Positions 1-12,200 are shown, numbered from the stretch's first letter. The stretch: 64,000 nucleotides of DNA from Isoetes taiwanensis (GCA_021234155.1 JAJEKV010000083.1:4567250-4631249); one strand, 5' to 3'. The notes: generated by a model not told the origin, from the letters alone. Made by a program: numbers and translations.

Positions 1-250
1 CGCAAATGCGGATGTGCCACGTCAAATCCCGCGAGGCGACGTTCAACGGCGTCGTATGTGCACGTGGCACGACACGCGACGCTGCCGCCTTGGCGTTAGC
101 AGCATCATGCCACGCAGCTAAATCCGACACGTCATCCCTGAGAAACGTCGTTGAACGACGTCGAAACGACGTTGTCGTCGTTGAACGACGTCGTCGATGT
201 TCGACGATGACCCGTCGTTCTTCGACGTCGCGACGTCGTTGGACGTCGAC
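1..250. repeat. GC-rich ACGACG-type repeat, first-copy remnant
   Basis: This is short-period GC-rich DNA built from variants of TTGAACGACGTCG and CACGTGGCACGAC. It corresponds to 12486-12740 in the second unit. Where the second copy has GCCGCTGAACGACGCC, this copy tends to have GTCGTTGAACGACGTC, a run of C-to-T-like differences at CG sites. The apparent reading frame across it is a by-product of the base composition. Confidence 0.7.
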
Positions 251-289
251 TATCCCTTGTAGTGGTGGCTAAGGAGATTATAAAATGAA

Positions 290-550
290 TTGAACTGTGA
301 ACAAATGGAGCCTACTGACATATGGACAGACAGCCAAAGCTGCATAGCAATAGTGAAGAATCCTGTGCATCATGACAGGACCAAACACATTGAATTGAGC
401 ATGCACTTCATAAGAGATCTAGCTGAAAAAAGGGTAATACATATGGAGTATGTTGACACGAACAAGCAGGTTGCAGACATCTTTACTAAGGCATTACCAG
501 AAAGTAAATATGTGTGCTTTAAAGCTGAGTTAAATGTGTCAAATACATAG
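290..550 (+). pseudogene. Ty1/copia pol fragment, end of the RNase H domain
   Basis: The translation contains DSQSCIAIVKNPVHHDRTKH, then HFIRDL, then VDTNKQVADIFTKALP. This is the standard C-terminal signature of the copia-superfamily RNase H, which degrades the RNA strand of the RNA-DNA hybrid during reverse transcription. Only about 85 residues remain; the catalytic start of the domain, RT, integrase and gag are missing. A purine-rich GGAGGAGTGATGAGG follows at 567-581 and resembles a polypurine tract with the start of a 3' LTR. No upstream copia sequence is visible. Confidence 0.85.
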
Positions 551-573
551 ACTTATAAGCTGAAGGAGGAGTG

Positions 574-1640
574 ATGAGGATTCAGCATTATAAGTCATAT
601 GAACATTCATGAGAAGCGATGGGGCGCGAATGCATGTAAAGAGCAAAATGAGCGTGATAATGATCTAAGTTGAATCATAAGTTATCAAGATTGTAAACTA
701 TGTTGCATGAAGACTTGAGCTAATATGTTCCGCCTATGAGAAGCAAAGGGTGAGGGGCCGATAACCTTGAACATTATGACATAATCTAGGGTGCAAGGGT
801 TGATTATTGGTTGCTAGTTCAATGTTGAACATGGACATGCTTGTCGAAGAAAGAAAACCTAATGTTAACATGGTTATGATTGCAAAAAGTCAGCATTAAA
901 ATTGAAAATAGGTTTCAATGGTTCAAAGGCTTATTTTTTATGATACGCATGTGGGATATATCGAAGACGTCTCATTCTTTGAGTTTATCCTGTGGGATAT
1001 TTGGTGATGACAGAAGAAGCCTGGATTGGAAAGTTGATCGTACCCTTAACCGCCGGATTGACGATTACAAAGGTATGAACCTGTTGAATAGACGGGGGCA
1101 GATGAATCAATGCACAGATTCGATATGGAAGACTGGATATGCCCAGCAATGGAGCTACAATGATCGGGTCAATGCCGGATGAACAGTAAATTGTGCTACA
1201 ATGGTTTAAAGGTTTAAAAGCTAAATGTTTATTGACAATAGAACCATTGTGATTGCATACCATTGATTCAAATAAAATGATGGAAAAAATGTGTATAATC
1301 TAGTGGAGATTAGTAGATCATATTGTGGCTCTCCACTAGATTATCATTTGCACTATAGGTGCTCGCTAGGCATCTCAGTTATGCTCTTGAGATAATCATA
1401 GCCTTTTCTTAAAATTTAACAAACTTTAACAAGGTTTGGACCCTTTTATAATAAGAAAATGGAGAATGCAGTTCTTTTTTTTTTCTTTTGAAGTCAAGGA
1501 TCTGTATTATATTCAAAGGATAAAACGTTTTCATACATACAGTTGAGCCCAGAGCTGCTACCACTTCTCGTATCCATGGATAGCAGCCGGCACTCACGAG
1601 CCTAGTACTCTTTAGCCTCTCTCAACTTCTTCTCCATAGG
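574..1640. other. Non-coding tract, possibly 3' LTR remnant of the copia fragment
   Basis: The tract directly follows the copia RNase H end and purine-rich tract, where a 3' LTR is expected. No second LTR is present in the unit, so the LTR end cannot be fixed. It contains an inverted repeat: ATAATCTAGTGGAGA near 1295 pairs with TCTCCACTAGATTAT near 1330. The reading frames on both strands have no recognisable domain. Confidence 0.4.
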
Positions 1641-3880
1641 ATACTACAGAGAGAAGGAGTAATTTCTCCTGACCCTAATGACACAACTAGGGCCGCCATT
1701 GGACAAGAACTACCGACCTCTTCTCCAATACATGGATACTATGGGAGCTGAGTTCCTGTCTTTCCACATGCCCCAACTGCATCATTGCTTCAAAAATAGG
1801 CCCTCGGATATGGCAAAGAAACCAGACCTGAGATTACCAGCAGCAAGAAAGGGGGTAGCCAATCGCACTGGTCAGCTGTCAAACTAGAGGCAGGATCCTC
1901 TTTATGCTTCCCTGCCGAAGATAGTGCTTTATCCAATCAATTGCCGCAAAAATACTATAGGGGGTGCCTCATGTTATAAGGCACTCGACCTTCTTCTCAC
2001 CAACGAACCAGAGGGAGCAGCACCGCTAGAATCCTGACCCATGCCTGACCCATCTGCATCTAGCCATGCAGGCCTTGTTTTCCTGCAAGACCAAGAATTT
2101 AACCTTTCTAGGGTCTCCCGCCCACTAGAAGTCAATGGCTTTTGAGCTGTCCCGTTCTGCCAGACTACCAATTCCTCAAGCCACCTCTTTGGGGGAAAGG
2201 GGAGCACTGCCCCCGCCAATTATTAGACAAACGACCACAAAGTCTTTTGAAATATTTGGTACAGAAATCACGGCGCTTTTGTCTTACGTCAAAGGGTTTG
2301 GCTCTTGCGGATACTAGCACCAAAGATAAAGAAAGGGGTTGCGTATCAATAGTACTATAGATGCCAACAACGTCTTCTTCTTAAAATGTCATCATAGTAG
2401 TACAGGCCAACATTTGTTTCGGTCTAACACCAAGCTAATCTTGAAGATCCCTTCCAAAAATAATTCTAGCCGGGACCCCGTACTTGAAGAGTGGTTCCTT
2501 CTTCTTATGGCGGCAAATACATACTGAGTACGTTAATATCATTTCTGGAAATCAGATCCCTTCTCCCAGCCAGACCACTAGAAGCTGACAAGAACGAAAT
2601 CAATGACAGAAGAGGAGCATCACTTTACCTCTGAAGCTAACTTGAGGCACACCTCCCATAGCCGGAAACCACCCCGGAATGCTTAAAAACAAGAAGCAGA
2701 AATACCAAGTGCATTCACCTTGCCAAGAACCTCAAAGCCTCTAAACTGTTGTCAAGGATTAGAAGCTAGAAGAAAATGGAAGGAAGCTTCCCTAGTTTTT
2801 GCACGAAAGGGAACGAAAGGAAGAAGACTTCGACTTGCAAGATTGGTTCTACCAGCCCAGATCTTCGAGCACCGCGATCCCTAATCCCTCCAAAGATCCG
2901 GCAGTTCCCGATTCACAGGAGATGGGGTCGCCATAGCCCCTAGGTTTTTTTTTTTTGAAGAAAACGGCCGCCATCGCCCGGCCCGTTATCGCCCCTTCTC
3001 CCAAAAAATCGTAGTATCGTAATGCGCTTCTAGATCGGTGGAAAAACTGCCAGTTTCTCTAAAGTTTGAACAATCACCACAACATATGAGTGATTCCATT
3101 AATCATGAAATCTTCACAAATCATTAAGAATCAAATTAAGATTCAAAAGGTGGTGTTTTATTGTAAAATTGAAATTTCTTCTGTTAGGTACATGGATTTA
3201 AGTAGGAGGGGGTATGCTGGACCAATTCTGGTCCATGAACCTGAAATAGTCTCCTGGACAACTCTAGTGCTAAGTGATATCCCCGGGGATAGAAGGCTCT
3301 ATGCAATAATGTTGTTGCATTTAATTGAAACAAAAAGCTTGAAGATGTAGTCTTGCATCCTGTTAATTCAAAGATGTAAAAAGTTACATCACAATGACAT
3401 GAATGGGTTTGTTGATTCACGGGAGGAACTTGCCAGCTTGGACCCAAGCTTTTGGGCATACAAAGGTGTATTTGTTTTTCTATGTGACCATCGCACCTTT
3501 GTTTGGGATGACAAGTGTGCTTATGACCAAACCATTCTTCACTATTCCATGTGATGATTTTTTGTTGTCAATGGTAAAGATGAAAGAATATAAATACTTT
3601 AACTTTTAAACTAATGTTCTTGCTGTATGTATGAGAGCATAAAGATGCATAGGTACAATAGTGGTATTGTGTATGTGTGCCAAAAAGTTAATTTATATGA
3701 CCTTCCCATTGAATCATATTTAATTACAGAAAAGCAATCTATTAGTATTAAGCAGCATTGGGCATAATAAATACAAACAAACAATGTAATTTTGCTCCCA
3801 TGGCCAAGTTGATGTTAAAATTGAATGAGCTAAATTTTCAATTGGGCCTTCTCTTGCAATACTTGTCGTGCACAAATGAT
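1641..3880. other. Intergenic DNA without recognisable genes (first copy)
   Basis: Short frames such as 1678-1887 and 3090-3350 show no family motif that I can name. The GC-balanced part (about 1640-3050) differs in texture from the AT-rich flanks and may be an insertion, but it has no visible termini. The matching interval in the second copy is 14125-16370. Copy differences are dense in 1640-3050 and nearly absent in 3060-3880. Confidence 0.5.
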
Positions 3881-3929
3881 GAAAGGGGTTTTTAAGAAGT
3901 GGTTTACATTAGGATGCTTGTTTATTTCC

Positions 3930-4335
3930 ATCAAAAGTATCACACTTTCATAAACCCTCACAAAGGCTATCAGCACTTAACCAAGGGCAACGGCAGATGC
4001 ATTGCACATACAAGGTTCAAGATATTAATAAATATATATGGCAACTTGCAACATTCCAAAGCAGTCAGAGCTGCAAACTTGATAAGAGCAACTCACATGA
4101 TTATATGGGATAAGGCCCAAGTGATGTATAAACATGTTTGGGAAGCACTGGATCGAACATTCCATGATCAGATATCATGTGACAGACTATTTAAAAGTTC
4201 ATTGTTATTCTGGAAGGAGATTTTTACCAGGTTCTACATGTAGTTACATCAGGGAATCGACCTTGAAATTGTGGATGCTTTCTTGAAGTACTCCTATATA
4301 TGGGATCATGTTGAGGAACATAAGCTCACCATAAA
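3930..4335 (+). pseudogene. Helitron helicase (PIF1-like) relic, first copy
   Basis: The frame reads AHTRFKILINIYGN, then LIRATHMIIWDKAQ, then VWEALDRTFHD. This follows plant Helitron helicases, where the segment is AHSRFKIPI, then LIIWDEAP (Walker B), then FEALDR. Here the Walker B acid pair DE has become DK, so ATP hydrolysis would be lost even if it were expressed. A downstream piece, after a stop at 4241, reads KYSYIWDHVEEHKLTI and resembles the later LW..C...LT.NMRL segment. No Rep domain or Helitron ends are seen nearby. Confidence 0.65.
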
Positions 4336-4571
4336 ATATGCAGGTAATGAACAATAATTCCAAAAGCAAATCTTGTTCAAGCATTAACTTGCGGTGTTGA
4401 CGGAAGTTCCACATACAAATGTTAAAGGCCAAGTAAAAACACACGCCTGGACATTAGCTTGGCACATGTTTGCTAGCATGTTGCCTTTAATCTTTTATTT
4501 TGATAATCGATTTATAAACATTTTAGATTTCTTTCTGACATAGATCATGTAAATTATCAAATATGTTTTTA

Positions 4572-4594
4572 GGAAGGAAGGAAGGAAGGAAGGT
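4572..4594. repeat. GGAA microsatellite, simple-repeat tail of a non-LTR element
   Basis: About five GGAA units directly abut the conserved end sequence (GTCTCCGTGGACGATAAAAG on the minus strand). It is repeated at 17060-17081. Its placement at the 3' terminus fits the short tandem-repeat tails of RTE-type retrotransposons. Confidence 0.75.
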
Positions 4595-4760
4595 ACTTTT
4601 ATCGTCCACGGAGACCAATCGGTCTATGGGACCCAATACAAAAATGCAGCAAGCGGATTACTGCCCGGATTAAAAAACCCCTGCCCCGAAGGGTTTTCGA
4701 GGGAAAAACCGTGGCAGCAATCAGCCTGCTGACAAACTGTGCTAATCATATAAAATGCAG
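4595..4760 (-). mobile_element. 3' end of a non-LTR retroelement (LINE or SINE), first copy
   Basis: Read on the minus strand, the segment carries a GGGGTTTTTTAATCC block, then GGTCTCCGTGGACGATAAA, then a simple repeat. The same ordered blocks appear on the plus strand at about 36735-36850, where the tail is TATTC repeats. Two copies sharing an end but with different tails and flanks imply a retrotransposed family. The upstream limit is unclear; DNA up to about 4990 is GC-rich and may belong to it. Confidence 0.6.
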
Positions 4761-4990
4761 AAACACCCCAATATATACAGTCATGTACCACACCCGTAGT
4801 GCCTAGTCAGCGGGCAGCCAGGCGGGGGCAAAGGTGACCTCGCAGGTCCAGTACCTCCTGAATGTATGACCCCAGCGTACGTACTGACGGTGTGTTCATC
4901 AGTAAATGCAAGGGCACGTCCGGCCGTACTAAGGGAGCGTATCTGGCCCGGATCTGACTGAACGCTGGGCAACTCTGGAAAGTCCTTCAA

Positions 4991-5425
4991 TGGTTTATTT
5001 TCTAATCAATTTATAATTACAATTAATATTGAAGTATATAGAACACCTTCCAATGAACAATCTTTTTAATGGAAGAATCAAAAGACATGTCAATATATAA
5101 GGTCAGTTGGATTTTGATGCAATTCATGTTTGCATGTCGCACTAGAATTAGTTACATTAAACTGCAATTGTGAGACCCTGCTCAAACAATAGCATCGCAA
5201 TGGTGAGATCTCAAACAATAGCACATTGTCATAATGTGATAATTTTGTTGTCGTGTTTAACGTTAAATAGCATTTTCAACAATCATAATAGATACAATTG
5301 TATCCCACAACCATGACATTCAATTCTTTTCCAATACCAAATTTGGCTATATTTTGTAGTATTTCATAGTTACTTATAAACTTGAGTTGCCTTACACTAG
5401 CTTGTAGACTTGGAATCACCTTACA
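4991..5425. other. AT-rich non-coding spacer downstream of the F-box locus
   Basis: No coding pattern is visible. It is nearly identical to 17485-17907. It would contain the 3' untranslated region and polyadenylation signals of the minus-strand F-box gene, but I could not pick a single convincing signal. Confidence 0.5.
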
Positions 5426-6547
5426 CTAGCTTGTAAGCTTATGAAATGTAGGTTTGAAAGTAAATCCACCTATAATAATAGTCGTATCTATGCATGTGTG
5501 AACTAATTTCCATGAATTTTGCTTAATGGAGAAGGCATCAATCCAACCACATGTGTAGAAATAAATTTGTTTATCATCCTTGGCAATCACTGGCCTTGAA
5601 TTCGAAGTGAATCTAGGTGCACGTCCTATAGATCTTAGAAAGCTCCATTGGGAACTGCCAATATCAAATGTCCAGAGGCCATACTCTAGAGCAACACCCT
5701 CCATGACACCAACAAGCAAGATACTCCCATCGAGTTCACACAGATAAGATTGGTGCTTGATGTTCAGGTTTTGGGGTTCGTGTAACAGTGGTGGTTCTTA
5801 GTTTCAAATCATAGCTCAGAAGGAATAGCTAGCAAGGCTTGAGTTATGAGCATTAAGGATATATAGAATGTTGTGCATAATGAGTCGAGCGAAGGCGTGA
5901 AAGGTGGGCAAGGGAGGAAGTATGTGAAAGGTGGGCAAGGGAGGAAGTCTGTGCCAGGCAAGATCGTCCGAATCGAAGATGTAATGGCCGGGCCAAGAAA
6001 AGTGTGAACGTAAGCATAGAGAAAGAAACCGGGTTCGTGGTCCTTAGAGAATAGGGGAAAAAGCGGCTCGAGGAGCTCTGGGGACGAAGATAGAGAGGAT
6101 GGAAAGGGGGCCAAGGAAGGTCTAACCATTGGTTTAAAAGAGGGTTGCATACAGCAAGGGCATCCAGGGCATCCTTATACTTCCAGTTCCAGAAACATAC
6201 CAACCCCCAGGAGGCCACGGGCTGATAATTGCGCCCGTTATCAGCCCCGCAGACGGGTATTAGGGTTCTACGAAGACGAACCCGCGCCTGTGTTGCAGAC
6301 TCATACATCCAGCAGATTTCTTCTCCGGTGCACCTTCTTTCCACCGTTATCAAAACCGACGAAACGGATCTGCTCTCGCAATATTTCAGGTACTCCTCTG
6401 ATTCCATCAGTTTTCTCAACCTTTGCATACTGCCCTAAACTTTGTCACCCTGTAAAACAATGGCACTCTAGGTATTATCTCATATATCAGAAGCTCGTCT
6501 TCCAGCTTTCTCCATATCGCCGGTTTTAACTTGCCGTCTAGCTCCAT
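5426..6547 (-). pseudogene. F-box protein gene, frameshifted first copy
   Basis: This aligns along its length with the intact frame at 17908-19035. The ATG at 6545-6547 and the C-terminal 97 codons (5426-5719) are preserved. Reading is broken by small indels: one C is lost in the TTTTCTCAACC run near 6415, extra Gs occur near 6051 and 6080, the ends near 5993 and 6033 are altered, and there are changes near 5780 and 5818. Most are single-base homopolymer changes. That fits either recent decay of a duplicate or long-read consensus error in this copy. Confidence 0.85.
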
Positions 6548-9060
6548 AATCCAAAAAGGCTTTTTGTTCGTCTTCTTAAATAGTTGATGTAGTTAAAAAG
6601 GCACCCTTTTTTTAGACGTGACCCAGTGCCCTTTTCGTCTCGTTCCGGATTTGTATTAGGCATAGATAAATGATAGTGTATAACCATAGTTAATTATTCA
6701 AGTGATCCTTCAATAGTTCAATTGCTTCTTTCTTCAATCCTAATATTGTACTCTAATCCGTTTCTAATGAGCTAGCCAGCTGGGAGTGCTTAATGAAAAA
6801 AACCTGGGAATGAACAAAACGTTAATGAAACCTTAAGCTATAGATTACACGATATTGCATAGCATTAATGTGTAAAAAACTTAAGTCCGCAATTAATAGA
6901 CAAGAACATATGATCAATAGATAAGGGAGCTCATATGAACAATTGGATGACAAGAACTGTACTGTACATGTGGCCGGCACAAGTATATAACAAGAATAAC
7001 TATGCATGCTTTTGATTTGGAGCATTCAGCTGTTCGGGTATTCCTCCACCTATCTGGCATTGGTAAGTTTCAGTAATAATTTGAGTGTTAAGTTTTAATG
7101 TTGAAATAGACGTGAGACTTGCGGTACAACTTGAATTAATTTACAACAATAACCAGATGACAGCTCTCCCTACTGCGTATTTAATTAACATCCTCTTCTG
7201 CAGCAACAGCCAGCTGGATTTCAGTTCAATGCCCAGATTTCATCAAACAATTTTTTATTAGCAGCAATTTATTCATCCAACAATCTTCAGTGTGGTGTGT
7301 GGAACCAGTTTCATGCCTGTAGATTTAGAGGGCTTCAAATCCTTGGATGCCATCGGAATGAGAAAGAATCATGTTTCTGGCAGACCCTACCTCCCGTTCA
7401 ATCAAATCTATTCGTGGTTAAGGTTGGTAAGTTTTCCTCACCGATCTTTCAGCCTCTTGGTGCTAGATATTGCCAGATAAGGTTTTCGTTGGAATATTTA
7501 CTGGAAGACTTTCGGTAACAACATTCAGCAACAACAAGATTCTGCAACAACATTCAGCAGCAGAATACTGGAAGCCATGTAAGTGTAGTTTGGCTTGCAC
7601 TCACTGCAAGGTCTTGCAGCTCTGGCTCTCCATGTTGTTCGATTTTAAATATATCCAAATAAGACTTTATTGCTAGCCATATAGTTACTGCGATCTCAGT
7701 TTGATTCCAAGGCTGCACTCATTGTGGCCTTTGGTAATGGGCTCAGATCTGTATACAGGCTTAAGATTTATAGAGTAGAGAACTCCATCCTCGCGCAGCT
7801 GGAGCAAGCTCCTGAAATGATTAAATTGACAGGCTGCCATTTAGATTTGTGGGCTTGCTGTCATTTAGATTTGTGTGCTTGCTGAACCCTTTGTGATGTA
7901 AGTGGTGCTTCCTCAATGGGGACGTAATAGAGGCTGAGAAACATATTCAGGCAATTTTTGAACCTCGGTTACTTGTGCTATCATCCTAGCAGATGGGACT
8001 AGTTTGGGGGCATCTTATTTGATTCATATGAGGTTTCGCATAGTATCATGTCCATCTTTGCACTTCTATGGGGACATCTTATTTGATTCATATGAGGTTT
8101 TGCATAGTATCATGTTCGTCTTTGCACTTCTATGTAAATCTCATTTCTGCTCTGCAAAGGTACGCCAGCTAAAGGTCTGATGGGCTTGGGGGGCACATGA
8201 AGCTTCGTTTATCTTATGACTAATGAATCTTTGTGTGAATTGCTATCTGTATGGAAGATGTTGTGATGAAGTTGGTGTCTATGCTATGTGTTGAGTGGGT
8301 AGTTTTAAGTATGTCCACTTTTCATGTTCTTATTTAATCAAGTAGTGTTCTTTAGATGGGAATCCTTGTAATACCATTCTAGAGCCCTCCAGCCATGCAG
8401 AGAATGGCACTTCATTTTATAGCAATGCAAAAGAACGGCAACACAAAACAATGCCATTCAGATCGAAATGCAAAAAATAATGTAGCCATACATCAGAATG
8501 GCTATCATTTTTTAAAATTTCTAATTTTATATGCATTATTGTATATATAATATTTTGTTCTAATATTTTATGTCCAACATTTTGCCATGCAAATATCATA
8601 TTGTGTATGTATAATGTGTGTTTAATGTATTATCTAACTAACTACGTTTTAAATAAATTTTTGGTTGGTTGGTTTGGAATTAGTATTGTGTATGTATAAT
8701 GTGTGTTTAATGTATTATCTAACTAACTATGTTTTAAATAAATTTTTGGTTGGTTGGTTTGGAATTAGTGGTGGTGCACGAGTTGAGAAAAAGTTGGCAA
8801 CCACCATACCATTGTTGAATGTAAAATTAAAAATTTTCCTTCTCAAATTTGGCCCTTTTTTGATCAATAGTACGGACGGAGCTCCAACTAGTCCACCCTT
8901 TTCCTTGATCCTTAATCTTCCCTCCCATACACAGTGGTCTTGTTTCGCTCTGTGGCAGCCAATCTGCTGAAGCAAAAGCAGCAGAAGAACAGAGGTATGA
9001 CTTAGAAGAACAGAGGTATGACTTGGAAGTCTCTGAGATTTGGAAGAACGATTTGAAAGC
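6548..9060. other. Non-coding region with several short direct duplications (first copy)
   Basis: No domain-bearing frame is visible. It holds local tandem duplications: a roughly 27-bp unit near 7820-7875 (CATTTAGATTTGTG), a 63-64-bp unit at 8008-8134 (CATCTTATTTGATTCATATG) and an 85-bp unit at 8598-8768 (TTTTTGGTTGGTTGGTTTGG). All are also present in the second copy, so they predate the 12.5-kb duplication. Reading frames near 7292-7520 have no recognised family. Confidence 0.55.
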
Positions 9061-9083
9061 AAGAGATCACTGAGGCTGATGAC

Positions 9084-9390
9084 CCGATGAAGTTCAAACA
9101 AATGCAACATTATGGGATGCTTGCAGAGAGCAACAATTTAACTTTAATGTTTATAATGAAGTAATGAAATTGTCGCAGGCCACTCTTCTTCTTCCAGCAA
9201 GTTCTATAGAGTGTGAGCATGGTTTTCAAAGACAGAATTTGATAAAAGATGAAGACAAAGACCATCTATTACTGACTACACTTGAGACCTTGATGTTTTT
9301 GTCATTATCAGCAGTTATATAGATGCTGATTATGCATTGATTTTTTCTAATTGGATGGATCAAAAGCAACGCCGTGATTTGCCATTGTAA
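9084..9390 (+). pseudogene. hAT transposase C-terminal (dimerisation) fragment, first copy
   Basis: The frame gives LLLPASSIECEHGFQRQNLI then KDEDKDHLLLTTLETLM. This matches the hAT dimerisation pattern P.SS.ECERGFS..N.IK followed by L..L..I. After a one-base frame change near 9295 the protein continues ADYALIFSNWMDQKQRRDLP to a stop, as in KIAA1586/ZNF862-like hAT proteins. The catalytic RNase H-like core and BED finger are absent. It is a dead 3' end. Confidence 0.75.
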
Positions 9391-9872
9391 CTTTTTAATA
9401 TGAATATATGGGGTCATTGAGTATTATATTCGATAAGGCAAATTCATGATTTGGTTATTGAGTTATTTCATTAATTTGTTGATTTATTGTATTGAATGGC
9501 AACAAAAGATTTATCATGCAATGTAATGGCAACGTTAAAACCGGCTGCTCAAACCCGAAAAGAAAGTTTTGAAAGTGCCTTTCAAAAGAATTGAAGGGCT
9601 GCCCTGCAAATTTAACCCTTTGGGGCTATATGTCTTTAGAAGACAGTGGAATGTATGGGGCTATATGTCTTTAGGAGACAGGAGGGGACAAGCCTTGCTA
9701 AAGTTAGATGCAAATGGACTACACATGGTTCTTAATTTCAAACACGTGTGTTTGTGGTGGTAGCTAGGTAGTACTCTTCTATTAGTTATCGCTTGAACAC
9801 TTGCAACTTTCTGGAGGAGGATTTTTATGGGAATTTTAGCTTTGGGTGTAGTGGCAACGGAGTCCTTTTGCA
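9391..9872. other. Non-coding end of the first duplication unit
   Basis: It holds a short tandem duplication containing GGGGCTATATGTCTTTAG (about 9625-9685), also in the second copy. No gene is visible. The end at 9872 is the inferred duplication junction. Confidence 0.5.
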
Positions 9873-12200
9873 AAACCGACCGTGTAACTTGGTCCCTAGG
9901 GTAATTTTGGCATTCAACGATGTGGCGGTCGGATCGCCATTTCGAGCCTCTCGCAATGTCCGAACGACAAAAACACTTTGGTTTCTACTAATCGCCGCTC
10001 GCAGACGCCAAGGGTTTGATATGTTCTCCCGGACGGATGTTGGATTTTTTTGGACCTTCTCGGACCAGGTTCCTTGAACAAAGGATTCAACGGTCGGATA
10101 CGGGAACCGAGATCCGGGAGTGTGGTCTTTAGCGTACGCCCCCGGGAGCCCGCCAGAAAGGCTGCCTCGAAAGCTTTTGGGGCTCGCCTCCTGGGGTTCG
10201 GACTCTCCCCTCTAATGAGAAGGCCTTGCAAGGTCCTGGCCTTGTTTGACTTGGGCAAGTGTGCCAGCTCGGCTGCCCAACAACAGGCTGCCCAGACCGT
10301 TCTAATGCAAACTATTTGATCTAAACCTTATCCAAAATTTTTGAAAGTTGGCCTGTATGTTGGCGATGACTTAGGAAACTAGCTGACAAAAAATCAGAAT
10401 TTAAGTCCGTACTATGCATTAATTACGAATTTACGAATGTCTTAAGTGACCGCAAAAGCCTTGACTTCTAACCGCCACAACGGGAGGAGTACAGGTCCAA
10501 ACTCCATTCCGTCAGTTCCCTTTGCTTCACGTTCTCAATTGCATGTGATCGCCACGCCCCAAGTGCAAAAGACCAAAACTTCGGCACCCAAAACGCAAAC
10601 CCCGCTAGAACCCGGCAACTCATGTGGTTTACGCTTTGAGGCTCTATCCTTGTCGACGGACTAGGACCTTGCGCCGGTCTTGACGTAGGGGGTGTTGACG
10701 CCGAGAGCACGGACCCTAAAACCACCCGAAGCAAATGCCTTGCCCCAAAAGTCCTCTCCCGGCGGCCCCGGGCGACGACGGGCAACTTCCCTCTCCCAAC
10801 CGTGATCCGCCTCGCCAATGGAATCGAACGCCGACATTGCCCTAGGGACCAAGTGTTGTGGCCAGGAAGCCCACCCCTTCTCGGCTAAGCCAAACTATCT
10901 CATGTGCAACGCGACTCAGAGTCAATTGGCCTAGGAGGTGGTCATCAATACCGCAATGTAGGGCGAAGTGTTTCTTTCTTTTGCAAACCGACCGCGGTAA
11001 CTTGGTCCCTAGGGTAATTTTGACATTCCCGACGATGTGGCGAAGTCGATCGCCATTTCGAGCCTCCGCAATGTCCGAACGACAAAACACTTTGGTTTCT
11101 ACACCGCCGCCTACCAGACGCTTCTCGGTTTGATATGTTCTCCTCGGACGGATGTTGGATTTTTTGGACCTTCTGACCAGGGTTCCTTGAACAAAGGATT
11201 CAACGGCCTGATACGGAACCGAGATCCGGAGTGTGGTCTTTAGCGTCGCCCCGGCGAGCCGCCAGAAAGGCTGCCTCGAAGCTTTTGGGGCTCGCCTCCC
11301 CGGTTCTGGACTCTCCCCTCTAATGAGGAGGCCTTGCAAGGTCCCTGGCCTTGTTTGACTTGGGCACGCATGTGCTAGCTTCGGCCGCCCCAACAACAGC
11401 TGCCTGCACCGTTCTAATGCAAACTATTTGATCTAAACCTTATCCAAAATTTTTGAAAGTTGGCCTGTATGTTGGCGATGACTTAGGAAACTAGCTGACA
11501 AAAAATCAGAATTTAAGTCCGTACTATGCATTAATTACGAATTTACGAATGTCTTGCTACTGCAAAAGCGGGCCTTGACTTCTAACTGCCACAACGGGAG
11601 GAGTACAGGTCCAAACTCCATTCCGTCAGTTCCCTTTGCTTCACGTTCTCAATTGCATGTGATCGGCCACGTCCCAAGTGCAAAAGACCAAAACTCGGCA
11701 CCCAAAACGCAAGCCCTGCTAGAACCTTGCAACTCATAGGGTTTACGTTTCAGAGGCTCTATCCTTGTCAGATTCGACTAGGACCTTGCGCCGTGTCTTG
11801 ACGTAGAAAGGGGGTGTTGACGCCAGAGCACGGACCCTAAAACCCACCCGGAAGCAGCTTGCCTCAAAACTCCTCTCCCGAAGCGCCACCCCGGGCGACG
11901 GGCAACTTTCCCTCTCCTAATCGTGATTCGCTCGCCAATGGACTCAGAACGTCAACATTGCCCTAGGGACCAAGTTTTATGGCCAGAAGGCCACCCCTTC
12001 TCGAAGAAGCGCCAAACTATCTTATGTCCAACACACTCGTAGTCAATTGGCCTAGGAGGTGGCTGTTGAATACTGCAATGTAGGGCGTAAGTGTGTCATT
12101 TTTTTTTTTTGCACCGACCGTAACTTAGTCCATAGGGTAATTTTGGCATTCCAAACAATAAGTGACGCCGCGATAATTTTTTTTTTTTTCAAGACGCTTT
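9873..12200. repeat. 1.1-kb tandem repeats, two units plus a partial third
   Basis: Each unit begins CCGACCG..TAACTTGGTCCC followed by TAGGGTAATTTTG.CATTC, at about 9880, 10988 and 12113. Internal landmarks recur at the same spacing, for example GAACAAAGGATTCAACGG, GTTGGCCTGTATGTTGGCGA and GGGAGGAGTACAGGTCCAAA. The period is about 1,108-1,127 bp. No protein domain is visible, and frames on both strands are broken differently in each unit. A tandemly duplicated LTR or satellite-like repeat is possible; I do not recognise the family. Confidence 0.8.

Larger units (their letters stand above)
1..9872. repeat. Segmental tandem duplication, first copy (left end outside window)
   Basis: This stretch matches 12486-22358 almost base for base at an offset of about 12,486. 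The same features occur in the same order and strand: copia tail, Helitron helicase relic, GGAA microsatellite, F-box locus, hAT tail. Homology stops at about 9872, where this copy runs into 1.1-kb repeats while the other copy runs into unrelated DNA after 22358. The simplest reading is unit-unit-flank, with the junction at 9872/9873 and the first unit starting outside the window. Many differences are small clustered indels. Confidence 0.92.

Noticed and set aside
1641..3050. Possible organelle-derived (mitochondrial) insertion because of its base texture
   Set aside because: No organelle gene, tRNA or intron motif could be recognised, so texture alone does not support it. A search against plant mitochondrial genomes would settle it.
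3090..3350. Possible pentatricopeptide-repeat fragment (EIVSWTTLV)
   Set aside because: A single short word resembling DVVSWT is not enough; no 35-residue periodicity surrounds it.
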